DNA from: Chloroflexota bacterium
GTDB lineage: Bacteria; Chloroflexota; Dehalococcoidia; UBA2979
Reading direction: 5' to 3'
NCBI GenBank assembly: GCA_009839925.1
Contig: VXOS01000114.1
Span: 1 to 39,984 of the forward strand
DNA: 39,984 nt
Shown here: positions 23,998 through 31,757 of the stretch, piece by piece
Layout of the letters: every line of letters begins with the position of its first letter
How positions within the stretch are numbered: position 1 is the stretch's first letter
The notes under the pieces: generated by a model
What the model was told of the DNA's origin: nothing
Databases searched by the model: none
The model's input: only the letters and a program-made list of their open reading frames with translations
Translations under genes and position numbers: made by a program

Positions 23998-24825
23998 ATG
24001 TTCGCGACGATTGGGCATACCTTCGAGTTGATGAAGATGAGCTGGCGCGTCCTGATGCTGGACCGCGAGTTGATCCTGTTCCCGATCATGTCGGGCATCG
24101 CGGTCCTGGTGCTCGTCGCCGTGATGGCCGGCATCGGCCTCTCCGTCGGCACCTTCGATCGCGCCGCGGCCGGGGGGGCTGAGGAGTCCTTCGGACTCGT
24201 GGACGCCGTGCTCGGGCTGGTTTTCGTCTTCGTGTCGTCGGCGATCGTGATCTTCTTCAACGCGGCGCTGGTGGCCGCGGCGCTCGAGCGGCTGCGAGGC
24301 GGCGACCCGAACATCGGCTCCGGGCTGCGCGCCGCCTCCGCCCGCCTGCCGCAGATCCTCGCCTGGGCGCTGATCTCGGTGATCGTCTCGATCATCCTCC
24401 AGGCGCTGCGCGAGCGCGGCGGCATCGCCGGCCAGGTCGCATCGTGGATCGGCGGCGTGGCCTGGGGCCTCGCGACGTTCTTCGTCATCCCGGTGCTCGT
24501 GGCCGAGGGCGTCGGGCCGATCGAGGCGATCAAGCGCTCGGCCGGGCTGCTGCGCCAGACCTGGGGGCGCCAGTTCGCCGCCAGTTTCGGGTTCGGCCTC
24601 GTGAGCATCTTCGCGGTGATCATCGCCATCATCCCCGCCGCGATCCTCTTCTTTGTGCATCCGATCCTCGGCATCGCCGTCGGCGTGCCGCTGGTCGCGC
24701 TGGCGATCGGCACCGTCTCCGCCCTCGAGGGCATCTTCAAGGCGGCGCTCTACGACTTCGCCAACGGCGAGACACCGCACGGCTTCGACCGCTCGACGCT
24801 GGCGAACGCCTACCGGGCGATGTAG
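23998..24825 (+). CDS. DUF6159-like integral membrane protein
   Basis: A 275-residue membrane protein with five or six hydrophobic segments, such as LFPIMSGIAVLVLVAVM, LVFVFVSSAIVIFFNAALV, IAGQVASWIGG and FAVIIAIIPAAILFFV. The start MFATIGHTFELMKMSWRVLMLDRELILFP, together with VAEGVGPIEAIKRSAGLLRQTWG, matches a family of uncharacterised bacterial and archaeal membrane proteins (DUF6159), as I recall it. The GPIEAIKRSxxLxxxxWG segment also appears in other multi-helix membrane families. Function unknown. GAGGAGGG precedes the ATG. Confidence 0.85.
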   Translation: MFATIGHTFELMKMSWRVLMLDRELILFPIMSGIAVLVLVAVMAGIGLSVGTFDRAAAGGAEESFGLVDAVLGLVFVFVSSAIVIFFNAALVAAALERLRGGDPNIGSGLRAASARLPQILAWALISVIVSIILQALRERGGIAGQVASWIGGVAWGLATFFVIPVLVAEGVGPIEAIKRSAGLLRQTWGRQFAASFGFGLVSIFAVIIAIIPAAILFFVHPILGIAVGVPLVALAIGTVSALEGIFKAALYDFANGETPHGFDRSTLANAYRAM

Positions 24826-24865
24826 CTCGCGAGGGCGCCGCGCGGCCCCGGCGCCGCCGGGCGGC

Positions 24866-24871
24866 TATGAT
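24866..24871 (+). promoter_or_regulatory. Putative -10 element of the MFS transporter gene
   Basis: TATGAT, 68 nt before ATG 24940, in the 114-bp gap after the DUF6159-like gene. Confidence 0.35.
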
Positions 24872-24939
24872 CGCCGCGGCTCCGCGCCGCCCCGAGGCTG
24901 CGCATCGCGAGCCGCGCGGCGAGAGGCCCCGAGGTGGCG

Positions 24940-26241
24940 ATGCAGCCCTCCACGGAGAGTGACGCCCCGGCTACCTCCGGCGCGCCCGTTGCCACCGCCG
25001 AGGACATTGACGACGCGACGGCCGACGTCTCGTTGTGGGGGCCGCTGCGCAGCCGCGACTACCGCTGGTTCCTGCTCGGCGGGCTCACCTTCTCCGGTTC
25101 GCTCTGGGTCGGCATCACGGCCGTCGGCTGGATTGCGCTCGAGCTGACCGGCTCGCCCTCCGGGGTGACGCTCGCCAGCGCTGTCTGGTTCTCGCCGTTC
25201 GTCGTGTTGGCGCTCCCGGCCGGCGTGCTCGCCGACTCGATGGACCGCCGCTGGCTGATGATCGTCCTGCGAGGGCTCTCGGCGGTGCTGATGCTCGCCG
25301 GGGCGCTGATCGCCTTCAGCGGACAGCTGACGTACCCGCTGCTGCTGGTCCTCGCCGCCTGCAACGGCGCGCTGATCATCATCGAGATGCCCGCCCGCCA
25401 GGCCTACATCGCGATGCTGGTGCCGCGCGGCCAGCTGGTGAACGCGATGGCGATGCTCTCCAGCGAGGGCAGCGTCTCGCGCGTCGCGGGCCCGCTGCTC
25501 GCCGGCATCCTGCTCGACGAGACCGGGGCGGGCGGCGCGTTCCTCGCCTTCGCGGTGCTTTGCCTGATGATCATCATCTTCACGCTGCGGATCCGCACTC
25601 CGGGGCGCGTCGTGCGGGAGCGCGCGCCCGGAGCGGCCGCGGGCCGCATGCACCGCGAGCTGATGGAGGGCCTCCGGCACATCGCCGGGCACCGCGACGC
25701 GAGGGCGGTCGTGACGCTCGCCATCCTCGCCGGCACGGTTTCGTGGGTGTATGTCACGCTGCTGCCGGTGATGACCAGGGAGGTCTTCGACGGCGACGCG
25801 CGGCTGCTCGGCACGCTCAGCGCGGCGATCGGCATCGGGCAGGTGCCGTCGGCGGTGCTGCTCGCGTTCTACCGCAACTTCCGCCACACCGGCATCGCCT
25901 ACATCGCCTCGATGCTCACGCTCGGCCTCGCGATCGTCGGCTATGCCGTCTCCACCTCGGTGCCGCTGACGCTGGGGCTGCTCGCGCTGACGGGGCTCAC
26001 CTTCTCCAGCCAGCACATCATGCTCAACGCGATCCTGCTGAGGATTGTGGAGCCCCGCTTCCACGGGCGCGTGCTCGGCGCGATGTTCCTGCCCTGGGGC
26101 TTCAACGTGCTCGGCCTGCTCTCGGCGGGCGCGATCGCCGAGGCGCTCGGTGTGCAGCTCGCCGTCGGGCTGTCCGGAGCGCTGTTGGTGATCTTCGCGA
26201 GCGGCGCCGTGCTGCTGCGGCCGCAGTTGCTCCGCATCTGA
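24940..26241 (+). CDS. MFS transporter of the EntS/MFS_3 type
   Basis: A 433-residue transporter with about 12 hydrophobic segments after a 45-residue polar N-terminus. Typical motifs are LRSRDYRWFLLGGLTFSGSLW, the loop 2-3 motif GVLADSMDRRWLM, and helix-4 region MPARQAYIAMLVPRGQLVNAMAM, with NAMAM and GPLLAGILLD characteristic of the enterobactin exporter-like MFS_3 branch. It probably exports a small molecule. ATG 24940 is preferred to GTG 24934 because GAGG then has a 5-nt spacer. Confidence 0.9.
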   Translation: MQPSTESDAPATSGAPVATAEDIDDATADVSLWGPLRSRDYRWFLLGGLTFSGSLWVGITAVGWIALELTGSPSGVTLASAVWFSPFVVLALPAGVLADSMDRRWLMIVLRGLSAVLMLAGALIAFSGQLTYPLLLVLAACNGALIIIEMPARQAYIAMLVPRGQLVNAMAMLSSEGSVSRVAGPLLAGILLDETGAGGAFLAFAVLCLMIIIFTLRIRTPGRVVRERAPGAAAGRMHRELMEGLRHIAGHRDARAVVTLAILAGTVSWVYVTLLPVMTREVFDGDARLLGTLSAAIGIGQVPSAVLLAFYRNFRHTGIAYIASMLTLGLAIVGYAVSTSVPLTLGLLALTGLTFSSQHIMLNAILLRIVEPRFHGRVLGAMFLPWGFNVLGLLSAGAIAEALGVQLAVGLSGALLVIFASGAVLLRPQLLRI

Positions 26242-26288
26242 GGCCGGCCCGAGGGCGCCCCGAGCCGCCGCGCACGCCCGCGATGCGC

Positions 26289-26294
26289 TAAGGT
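26289..26294 (+). promoter_or_regulatory. Weak putative -10 element of the second SDR gene
   Basis: TAAGGT, 61 nt before ATG 26356, in the 114-bp gap after the MFS gene. Weak match. Confidence 0.2.
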
Positions 26295-26355
26295 CGCTCG
26301 CGGAGTGAGCGGGCGCGGGCGAACTGCCTCGCAGGACTCGAACGGGGGACGCGCG

Positions 26356-27195
26356 ATGGAGGACTTCGCGGGCAAGGTCGCCGTCATCACCGGCGCCGCG
26401 AGCGGCATGGGCCGCGCCTACGCGCGCCGCTTCTCCGCCGAGGGCATGAGCGTCGTGCTCGCCGACATCGACGCGGACGGCCTCGATCGCCTCGTCTCCG
26501 AGCTGCGCGAGGCCGGCCGCGACGCCAGCGGCGTGGTCGCCGACGTGATGGACCCGGAAGCCGTCGAGGCCCTCGCCGAGACGGCCTTCGAGCGTCACGG
26601 CGGCGTGCACGTGCTGAGCAACAACGCCGGGGGGAGCGGCGACAGCCGCGGCCCGATCTGGGAGAGTTCGCTGGAGCAGTGGGAGTTCGTGTTCGGCCTC
26701 AACATGTACGGCGTGGTGAACGGGATCCGCTCGTTCGTCCCGCGCATGATCGCGATGGACGAGGAGGCGCACGTCGTCAACACCTCCTCGATGTCCGGCA
26801 TCGTCCCCGGCGGCCTGCTCTACGGGGCGGCCAAGCACGCCGTGGTCAGCATCAGCGAGACGCTCTACCTGCAGCTGCGGCGCCGCAACCTGAAGGTCCA
26901 CGCGCACGCGCTCTGCCCCTGGTTCGTGAAGACCTCGCTGACCTCGCGCAGCGACGACCCGCGCGCCGTCTCCGCCTACGAGGGCGCGATCCAGCCCGAG
27001 GACGTCGCCGAGGCGGTGGTGCAGGCGCTGCGGGACAACCGCTTCTACATCCTGCCGCAACACGATCTCGACGAGTTGATCGTCGCCCGCGCGAAGAACA
27101 TCGTGGCCGAGAGCGAGCCCGCCTCGCTCACGCCGTGGGAGGCGAGTGCGAGCGTGCGCAGCGGCAGCGGCGTCAGCGACGCGATCAGGAGGTAG
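26356..27195 (+). CDS. Short-chain dehydrogenase/reductase, NAD type
   Basis: A 279-residue classical SDR with TGAASGMG at 12-19, NNAG at 89-92 and the catalytic Ser144 or Ser145, Tyr156 and Lys160 (NTSSMSG ... LYGAAKHAV). Asp37 at the end of the second strand (VVLADIDADG) favours NAD over NADP. The YGAAKHAVVSISETLYLQL and CPWFVKT segments fit a widespread group of SDRs with broad alcohol substrates. The following Ddn-like gene begins 2 bp after its stop, so the pair is probably co-translated. Confidence 0.93.
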   Translation: MEDFAGKVAVITGAASGMGRAYARRFSAEGMSVVLADIDADGLDRLVSELREAGRDASGVVADVMDPEAVEALAETAFERHGGVHVLSNNAGGSGDSRGPIWESSLEQWEFVFGLNMYGVVNGIRSFVPRMIAMDEEAHVVNTSSMSGIVPGGLLYGAAKHAVVSISETLYLQLRRRNLKVHAHALCPWFVKTSLTSRSDDPRAVSAYEGAIQPEDVAEAVVQALRDNRFYILPQHDLDELIVARAKNIVAESEPASLTPWEASASVRSGSGVSDAIRR

Positions 27196-27197
27196 TG

Positions 27198-27635
27198 ATG
27201 AGCGAGTACATCCCGAGCCCGCGCGACTGGGTCGCCGAGCAGGTCGAGGTCTACGAGGGCAGCGACGGCCGCGAGGGCACGACGCTGCGCGACACCGGGC
27301 TGCCCTGCATCATCGTGACCTGCACGGGGCACAAGACCGGCGCGATCCGCAAAGTGCCGCTGATGACCGTCGCCGACGGCGACGGCTACGTGCTGGTCGC
27401 CTCCGTGGGCGGCGGACCGAAGCACCCGCTCTGGTACTACAACCTGCTCGCCGACCCCGAGGTCGAGATTCGCGATGGCGAGCGCGTGCAGCCGATGCGG
27501 GCGCGCCTGGTCGAGGACGCCGGGGAGCGCGCGCGCCTCTGGGAGATCGCCGTCGCGGCCTACCCGCCGTACGAGGAGTACCAGGGACGCACGGAGCGCG
27601 TGATCCCGGTCTTCCGCGCGGAGCCCGTCGGCTAG
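27198..27635 (+). CDS. Ddn-like nitroreductase family deazaflavin-dependent oxidoreductase
   Basis: A 145-residue split-barrel protein: IIVTCTGHKTGAIRKVPLM, GYVLVASVGGGPKHPLWYYNLLADPEVEI and ARLWEIAVAAYPPYEEYQ. These match the G-x-x-T-G, GG-P and WY-x-NL-x-A-x-P signatures of the F420-dependent Ddn family. AGGAGG is 6 nt before the ATG. It is the second member in this window and is fused in an operon with an SDR. It likely uses reduced F420 to reduce quinones or unsaturated substrates. Confidence 0.92.
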   Translation: MSEYIPSPRDWVAEQVEVYEGSDGREGTTLRDTGLPCIIVTCTGHKTGAIRKVPLMTVADGDGYVLVASVGGGPKHPLWYYNLLADPEVEIRDGERVQPMRARLVEDAGERARLWEIAVAAYPPYEEYQGRTERVIPVFRAEPVG

Positions 27636-27735
27636 CGCAGCGCGCGGACTCGCGATCCGACACCGTTCACAGCGATCGCCGATACTGGATCCGCCGGGCC
27701 GCGGGCAGCCTCGCGGCGCTGAGACGAGGCGCGAG

Positions 27736-29145
27736 ATGAGCGACGCGATGAGCCTCCTCGATACGGTCTACCGCCAGTTCGACCAGGCGGCGAGATTCAC
27801 GGACTACGAGCCCGGTCTGCTCCAGCAGATGCGGGACTGCAACGCCGTCTACCACCTGCGCTTCCCCGTCGAGATGGACAACGGGAACGTCGAGGTGATC
27901 GAGGCCTATCGCGCGGAGCACAGCTACCACCGGCTGCCGACCAAGGGCGGGATCCGCATCAGCCCGCACGTCAGCGCCGACGAGGTGGTCGCCCTCGCCA
28001 CGCTGATGAGCTTCAAATGCGCCCTCGTGGAGGTGCCGTTCGGCGGCGCGAAGGGGGCGATCGTCCTCGACCCGCGCAGCCCCGAGGACGTTCGCAGGCG
28101 CGTGATCCGCCGCTACACGGCGGAGCTCTCGCGCAAGAACTTCATCGGGCCCAGCGTCGACGTGCCTGCCCCCGACTACGGCAGCGGCGAGCAGGAGATG
28201 GCCTGGATCGCCGACACCTACCGCCACCTCAACCCCGACGAACTCGACCACTGGGCCTGCGTCACCGGCAAGCCGGTCACGCTGCACGGCATCCCCGGCC
28301 GCAGCGAGGCGACGGGGCTCGGCGTCTGCGACGGGATCATGGAGGCGCTCGACCACCTCGACGACATGCAGGACCTCGGCCTCACGCGCGGCCTCGCGGG
28401 CAAGCGCGTGATCGTGCAGGGTCTCGGCAACGTCGGCTCCAACGCCGCCAGCCACCTCCAGGAGTGCGGCGCGCGCGTCGTCGGCGTCGCCGAGTACGAG
28501 GGCGGGCTCTACACGGAGGGCGAACTCGATGTCGAGGCGGTGCTGGACCATCGCGCCGAGACCGGCTCGCTGCACGGCTTCCCCGGCGCCACCTGGATTC
28601 CCAGCTCCGCCGAGACGATCGAGCAGGATTGCGACATCCTGGTCCCGGCCGCGATCGAAGGCGTGATCACCTCGGAGAACGCGGCCCGCATCCAGGCGAA
28701 GGTGATCGCCGAGGCCTCGAACGGCCCGGTCTACCCGGACGCGGAGCCGATCCTGGCCGAGCGGGGCACGCTGCTGATCCCGGACATCTACCTCAACGCC
28801 GGCGGCGTCACTGTCTCCTACTTCGAGTGGCTCAAGAACCTCTCGCACGTCAGCTTCGACCGCATGTACAAGCGCTACGAGGAGATCTCGACGCGCCGCC
28901 TGCTGATGGCGACCGAGCAGCTCGCGGGCAGCCGCTTCCGCCCCGACGACCTGGCCGACCTCACGCGCGGCCCGTCCGAGATCGACTTCGTGCGCACGGC
29001 GCTGGCGGAGACGATGTCCGAGGCCTACCGGGGCATGCACGAGACGTGGCGGGAGCGCAATCTGCCCGACCTGCGCACCGCCGCCTTCCTCATCGCCATC
29101 GAGCGCATCGCCGCCAACTACCTCGCGCTCGGCATCTTCCCGTAG
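27736..29145 (+). CDS. gdhA: Glu/Leu/Phe/Val dehydrogenase (glutamate dehydrogenase type)
   Basis: A 469-residue amino-acid dehydrogenase interconverting glutamate and 2-oxoglutarate plus ammonia. The substrate lysines are in PTKGGIR (Lys70) and MSFKCALV (Lys94), with the catalytic Lys106 in FGGAKGAI. The catalytic Asp147 sits in PAPDYGSGE. The NAD(P)-binding domain begins at VIVQGLGNVGS. A short insertion (EYEGGLYTEGELDVEAVL) and a C-terminal helical tail are normal for this family. A later ATG (27748) is possible, but 27736 has GACGAGGCGCG upstream. It stands alone and is convergent with the CoA-transferase genes. A leucine or phenylalanine preference cannot be excluded. Confidence 0.93.
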   Translation: MSDAMSLLDTVYRQFDQAARFTDYEPGLLQQMRDCNAVYHLRFPVEMDNGNVEVIEAYRAEHSYHRLPTKGGIRISPHVSADEVVALATLMSFKCALVEVPFGGAKGAIVLDPRSPEDVRRRVIRRYTAELSRKNFIGPSVDVPAPDYGSGEQEMAWIADTYRHLNPDELDHWACVTGKPVTLHGIPGRSEATGLGVCDGIMEALDHLDDMQDLGLTRGLAGKRVIVQGLGNVGSNAASHLQECGARVVGVAEYEGGLYTEGELDVEAVLDHRAETGSLHGFPGATWIPSSAETIEQDCDILVPAAIEGVITSENAARIQAKVIAEASNGPVYPDAEPILAERGTLLIPDIYLNAGGVTVSYFEWLKNLSHVSFDRMYKRYEEISTRRLLMATEQLAGSRFRPDDLADLTRGPSEIDFVRTALAETMSEAYRGMHETWRERNLPDLRTAAFLIAIERIAANYLALGIFP

Positions 29146-29162
29146 GTCAGGGCGCGCTTCCC

Positions 29163-29822
29163 CTACAGCGCCATCTCGCGCAGGTCCGGCGATCGCACGA
29201 GCGGCGCGGCCGTGGCCGCCTCGACCTTCTCCGGCGTGACGCCGGGCGCGACCTCGCGCAGCAGCAGGCCGTCCGCGGTGACCTCGATCACCGCGAGGTT
29301 CGTGACCAAGAGGTCGACGCAGGCGCGCGCCGTCAGCGGGTAGGAGCAGCGCTCGAGGATGCGCGGGCGGCCGTCGTGCGTGGTGTGCTCCATCGCCACG
29401 ATCAGCCGCCGCACGCCGACGGCCAGGTCCATCCCGCCGCCGATGCTCCCGCCGCCCCGCTCCGGGATCGACCAGTTCGCCAGATCGCCACGGGCGGAGA
29501 CCTCGAGCGCCCCGAGGATGGCGACGTCGACGTGCCCGCCGCGGATCATCCCGAACGAGTCGCTGGTGTGGAAGAAGCTCGCGCCGGGGCGCAGCACGAT
29601 CCGTTGCCCGCCGGCGTTGATCAGGTTCGGGTCGAAGCCGCCTTCGTCGCGAATCGCGCCGTAGCCGAGGATGCCGTTCTCCGCCTGCAGCAGCACGCCG
29701 TGGTCCGGCGGGAGGTAGTTCGAGACCAGCGTCGGGATGCCGATGCCGAGGTTGACGACCATCCCGTCGCGCAGCTCGCGGGCCACGCGCAGCGCCATCA
29801 GCTCGCGAGTCAGCCCGGCCAC
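29163..29822 (-). CDS. 3-oxoacid CoA-transferase, beta subunit
   Basis: A 219-residue family I CoA-transferase B subunit (ScoB/AtoA type). The catalytic Glu is in LLQAENGILGYG; other motifs are NLGIGIPTLVSNYL, GGHVDVAILGALEVSARGDLANW, and the GGSIGGGMDLAVGVRRLIVAMEHTT region. It moves CoA from succinyl-CoA or another donor to a 3-oxo or related acid. The GTG start lies 1 bp after the stop of the alpha-subunit gene, as expected for translational coupling. It ends 17 bp from the convergent glutamate dehydrogenase gene. Confidence 0.94.
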   Translation of the reverse strand: MAGLTRELMALRVARELRDGMVVNLGIGIPTLVSNYLPPDHGVLLQAENGILGYGAIRDEGGFDPNLINAGGQRIVLRPGASFFHTSDSFGMIRGGHVDVAILGALEVSARGDLANWSIPERGGGSIGGGMDLAVGVRRLIVAMEHTTHDGRPRILERCSYPLTARACVDLLVTNLAVIEVTADGLLLREVAPGVTPEKVEAATAAPLVRSPDLREMAL

Positions 29823-29823
29823 G

Positions 29824-30519
29824 CTACATGCCCTCCAGGCGGACCTCGATCGGGTCGCAGCGCACGATCCGGTCGACGTAGACGGCGGGCGTGCCGACAG
29901 TCTCGGGGTCGAGCTCGCCGGTTTCGACGATCTCCGAGACCTCGGCGATCACGAGGTCGGCGGCTGTCGCCATCAGCGGGTTGAAGTTGCGCCCGGACGC
30001 GCGGTAGACGAGGTTGCCGAGCCGGTCGGCGCGATGTGCCTGGATCAGCGCGACATCGGCGCGCAGCGGCGTCTCCAGCAGGTAGTCGACGCCCTGCACC
30101 TCGATGCGCCGTTTGCCCTCCTCGACGACGGTGTCGAGGCCGGTGCGGGTGAGCACGCCGCCGAGGCCCGAGCCGCCCGCGCGGATGCGCTCCACGAGCG
30201 TGCCCTGCGGGACCAGCTCCAGCGTCACCTCGCCGCGGTGGTACTGCTCCTCGAAGCGGCTCCACTTCGATGTGGAGGCGCGGATCGCGAACGAGGTGAT
30301 CATGTGGGCGATCTGGCCGTCCTCGCAGAGGACGTCGAGCTGGTCGCCGAACCCGATGTTGTTGGCGATCGCCGTCAGTTCGCGCGTCCCGCGGCGCTTG
30401 AGGGCATGAATCAGGTTCGTCGGCGTTCCCGCGGAGACAAAGCCGCCGACCATCACGGTCGCGCCGTCCTCGATGCCCTCGAGGGAGGCGTCCGGCGTCT
30501 CGAAGATCTCGGCGACCAG
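29824..30519 (-). CDS. 3-oxoacid CoA-transferase, alpha subunit, probable CTG start
   Basis: Family I CoA-transferase A subunit (ScoA/AtoD type): VMVGGFVSAGTPTNLI, then IGFGDQLDVLCEDGQIA, GTLVERIRAGGSGLGGV and the DVALIQAHRADRLGNLVYR region. The first usual start codon is GTG 30456, but this would cut the protein inside the conserved DGATVMVGGF strand. In-frame sequence upstream (VAEIFETPDASLEGIEDGAT) clearly belongs to the family. An in-frame stop lies further up and there is no ATG, GTG or TTG between. A CTG at 30519 with ACGGAG 7 nt upstream gives a 231-residue protein of normal length. A minus-strand TATGAT lies at 30564-30569. Confidence 0.88.
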   Translation of the reverse strand: MVAEIFETPDASLEGIEDGATVMVGGFVSAGTPTNLIHALKRRGTRELTAIANNIGFGDQLDVLCEDGQIAHMITSFAIRASTSKWSRFEEQYHRGEVTLELVPQGTLVERIRAGGSGLGGVLTRTGLDTVVEEGKRRIEVQGVDYLLETPLRADVALIQAHRADRLGNLVYRASGRNFNPLMATAADLVIAEVSEIVETGELDPETVGTPAVYVDRIVRCDPIEVRLEGM

Positions 30520-30563
30520 CGTCCGGCTCCGTTCAGCGGCGCCCGTGCGGGGAGCGCGCGACG

Positions 30564-30569
30564 ATCATA
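30564..30569 (-). promoter_or_regulatory. Putative -10 element of the CoA-transferase operon
   Basis: Minus-strand TATGAT, 44 nt before the proposed CTG start. It is paired head-to-head with the plus-strand TATCAT at 30594. Confidence 0.4.
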
Positions 30570-30593
30570 GCCGGGCGGTGCGCGGCGCTGCGC

Positions 30594-30599
30594 TATCAT
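30594..30599 (+). promoter_or_regulatory. Putative -10 element of the nitronate monooxygenase-like gene
   Basis: TATCAT, 26 nt before ATG 30626, with GAGGGAG (30612-30618) in between. No clear -35. Confidence 0.45.
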
Positions 30600-30625
30600 C
30601 GCGGCGCGCGCGAGGGAGATCGACG

Positions 30626-31738
30626 ATGGCGGCGGACGCGGCGAACCCACTGCATACGCGGCTCTGCGAGGAGTACGGCTGCGAGTACCCGATCGTCGCC
30701 TTCTCGCACACGCGCGACGTGGTCGTCGCGGCCTCGAACGCGGGCGCGATCGGGATGCTCGGCTGCAGCACGCACACGATGGACGAGCTGCGCGCCGACC
30801 TCGCCTGGATCAAGGAGCGCGTCGGCGACCGGCCCTTCGGCTGCGACATCACCCTCCCGTCCTCCTACGTCCAGGGGAACCGCGAGGAGCTGGAGGAGCA
30901 GATCCCCGAGGCGCATCGCGAGTTCGTCGAGGACCTGATCCGTGAGCACGAGATCCCGGAGCCGAAGACGCCGGGGCCGTGGGGCACGACGCGGCTGCGC
31001 AGCCTGGCCGACACTCGCGCCAAGCTCGAGCTGTTCATGAACGAGCGGATCCCGATCTTCGCCTCGGGGATGGGCAGCCCCGCCTTCGTGCTGGACGAGA
31101 TGCACGACGCCGGGGTGAAGGTCTGGGGGCTGATCGGACTCGGCCGCCAGGCCGCGCGCGAGCTGGAGTCCGGGATCGACCTGATCATCGCCCAGGGGCA
31201 GGACTCCGGCGGCCACACCGGGCGCATCGGCACCTTCTCGATCGTCCCCGAGGTCGCCGAGCTGGCGAGGGCGTACGACACGCCGATCGTCGCCGCCGGA
31301 GGCGTGACGACCGGGCGTCACCTCGTGGCCGCGCTCTCGCTCGGCGCGGTCGGGGTCTGGACCGGCACGCTCTGGCTGGCGACGCACGAGAACGGGCACC
31401 TCGAGCCCTGGCAGAAGCAGAAGGTCGTCGACGCGCGCACGCAGGACGCCTGGGTCACGACGGCGCTGGACGGCAAGCGCGCCCGAGGGCTGCGCGACTC
31501 CTTCGTCGAGGCGTGGGAGCAGCCCGAGGCGCCGGGCACGCTGCCGATGCCGCTGCAGGGCCTGCTCGTCGGCAAGCTCCTCCAGGCCGCCGAGGACTGG
31601 GACCGCCGCGACTGGATCCGCACGCCCGGCGGGCAGGGTGTCGGCTTCGTGCGCGAGATCAAGCCGACCCGGCAGGTGATCTTCGACGTCATGGAAGAGG
31701 CCTGGGACGCCCTCGACGCCGTCCAGCTCGCCGAGTAG
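30626..31738 (+). CDS. Nitronate monooxygenase (2-nitropropane dioxygenase-like) family protein
   Basis: A 370-residue FMN-dependent TIM-barrel protein. Motifs are EEYGCEYPIVAFSHTRDVVVAASNAGAIGMLG, FASGMGSPAF, LIIAQGQDSGGHTG (191-199, with His197 at the position of the catalytic base of nitronate monooxygenases), and PIVAAGGVTTGRHLVAALSLGAVGVWTGT. ATG 30626 has GAGGGAG 7 nt upstream. The family oxidises nitronates or acts on related enolic and CoA-bound substrates. The following CaiB-type fusion begins 19 bp downstream, so a CoA-thioester role is plausible. Confidence 0.92.
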   Translation: MAADAANPLHTRLCEEYGCEYPIVAFSHTRDVVVAASNAGAIGMLGCSTHTMDELRADLAWIKERVGDRPFGCDITLPSSYVQGNREELEEQIPEAHREFVEDLIREHEIPEPKTPGPWGTTRLRSLADTRAKLELFMNERIPIFASGMGSPAFVLDEMHDAGVKVWGLIGLGRQAARELESGIDLIIAQGQDSGGHTGRIGTFSIVPEVAELARAYDTPIVAAGGVTTGRHLVAALSLGAVGVWTGTLWLATHENGHLEPWQKQKVVDARTQDAWVTTALDGKRARGLRDSFVEAWEQPEAPGTLPMPLQGLLVGKLLQAAEDWDRRDWIRTPGGQGVGFVREIKPTRQVIFDVMEEAWDALDAVQLAE

Positions 31739-31757
31739 CCGGGAAGCGATCGAGGCG

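Noticed and set aside
24865-27063. 732-codon minus-strand frame across the MFS and SDR genes
   Set aside because: It spans two well-supported plus-strand genes and their gap, with a His/Arg/Glu/Gln-rich translation typical of antisense frames.
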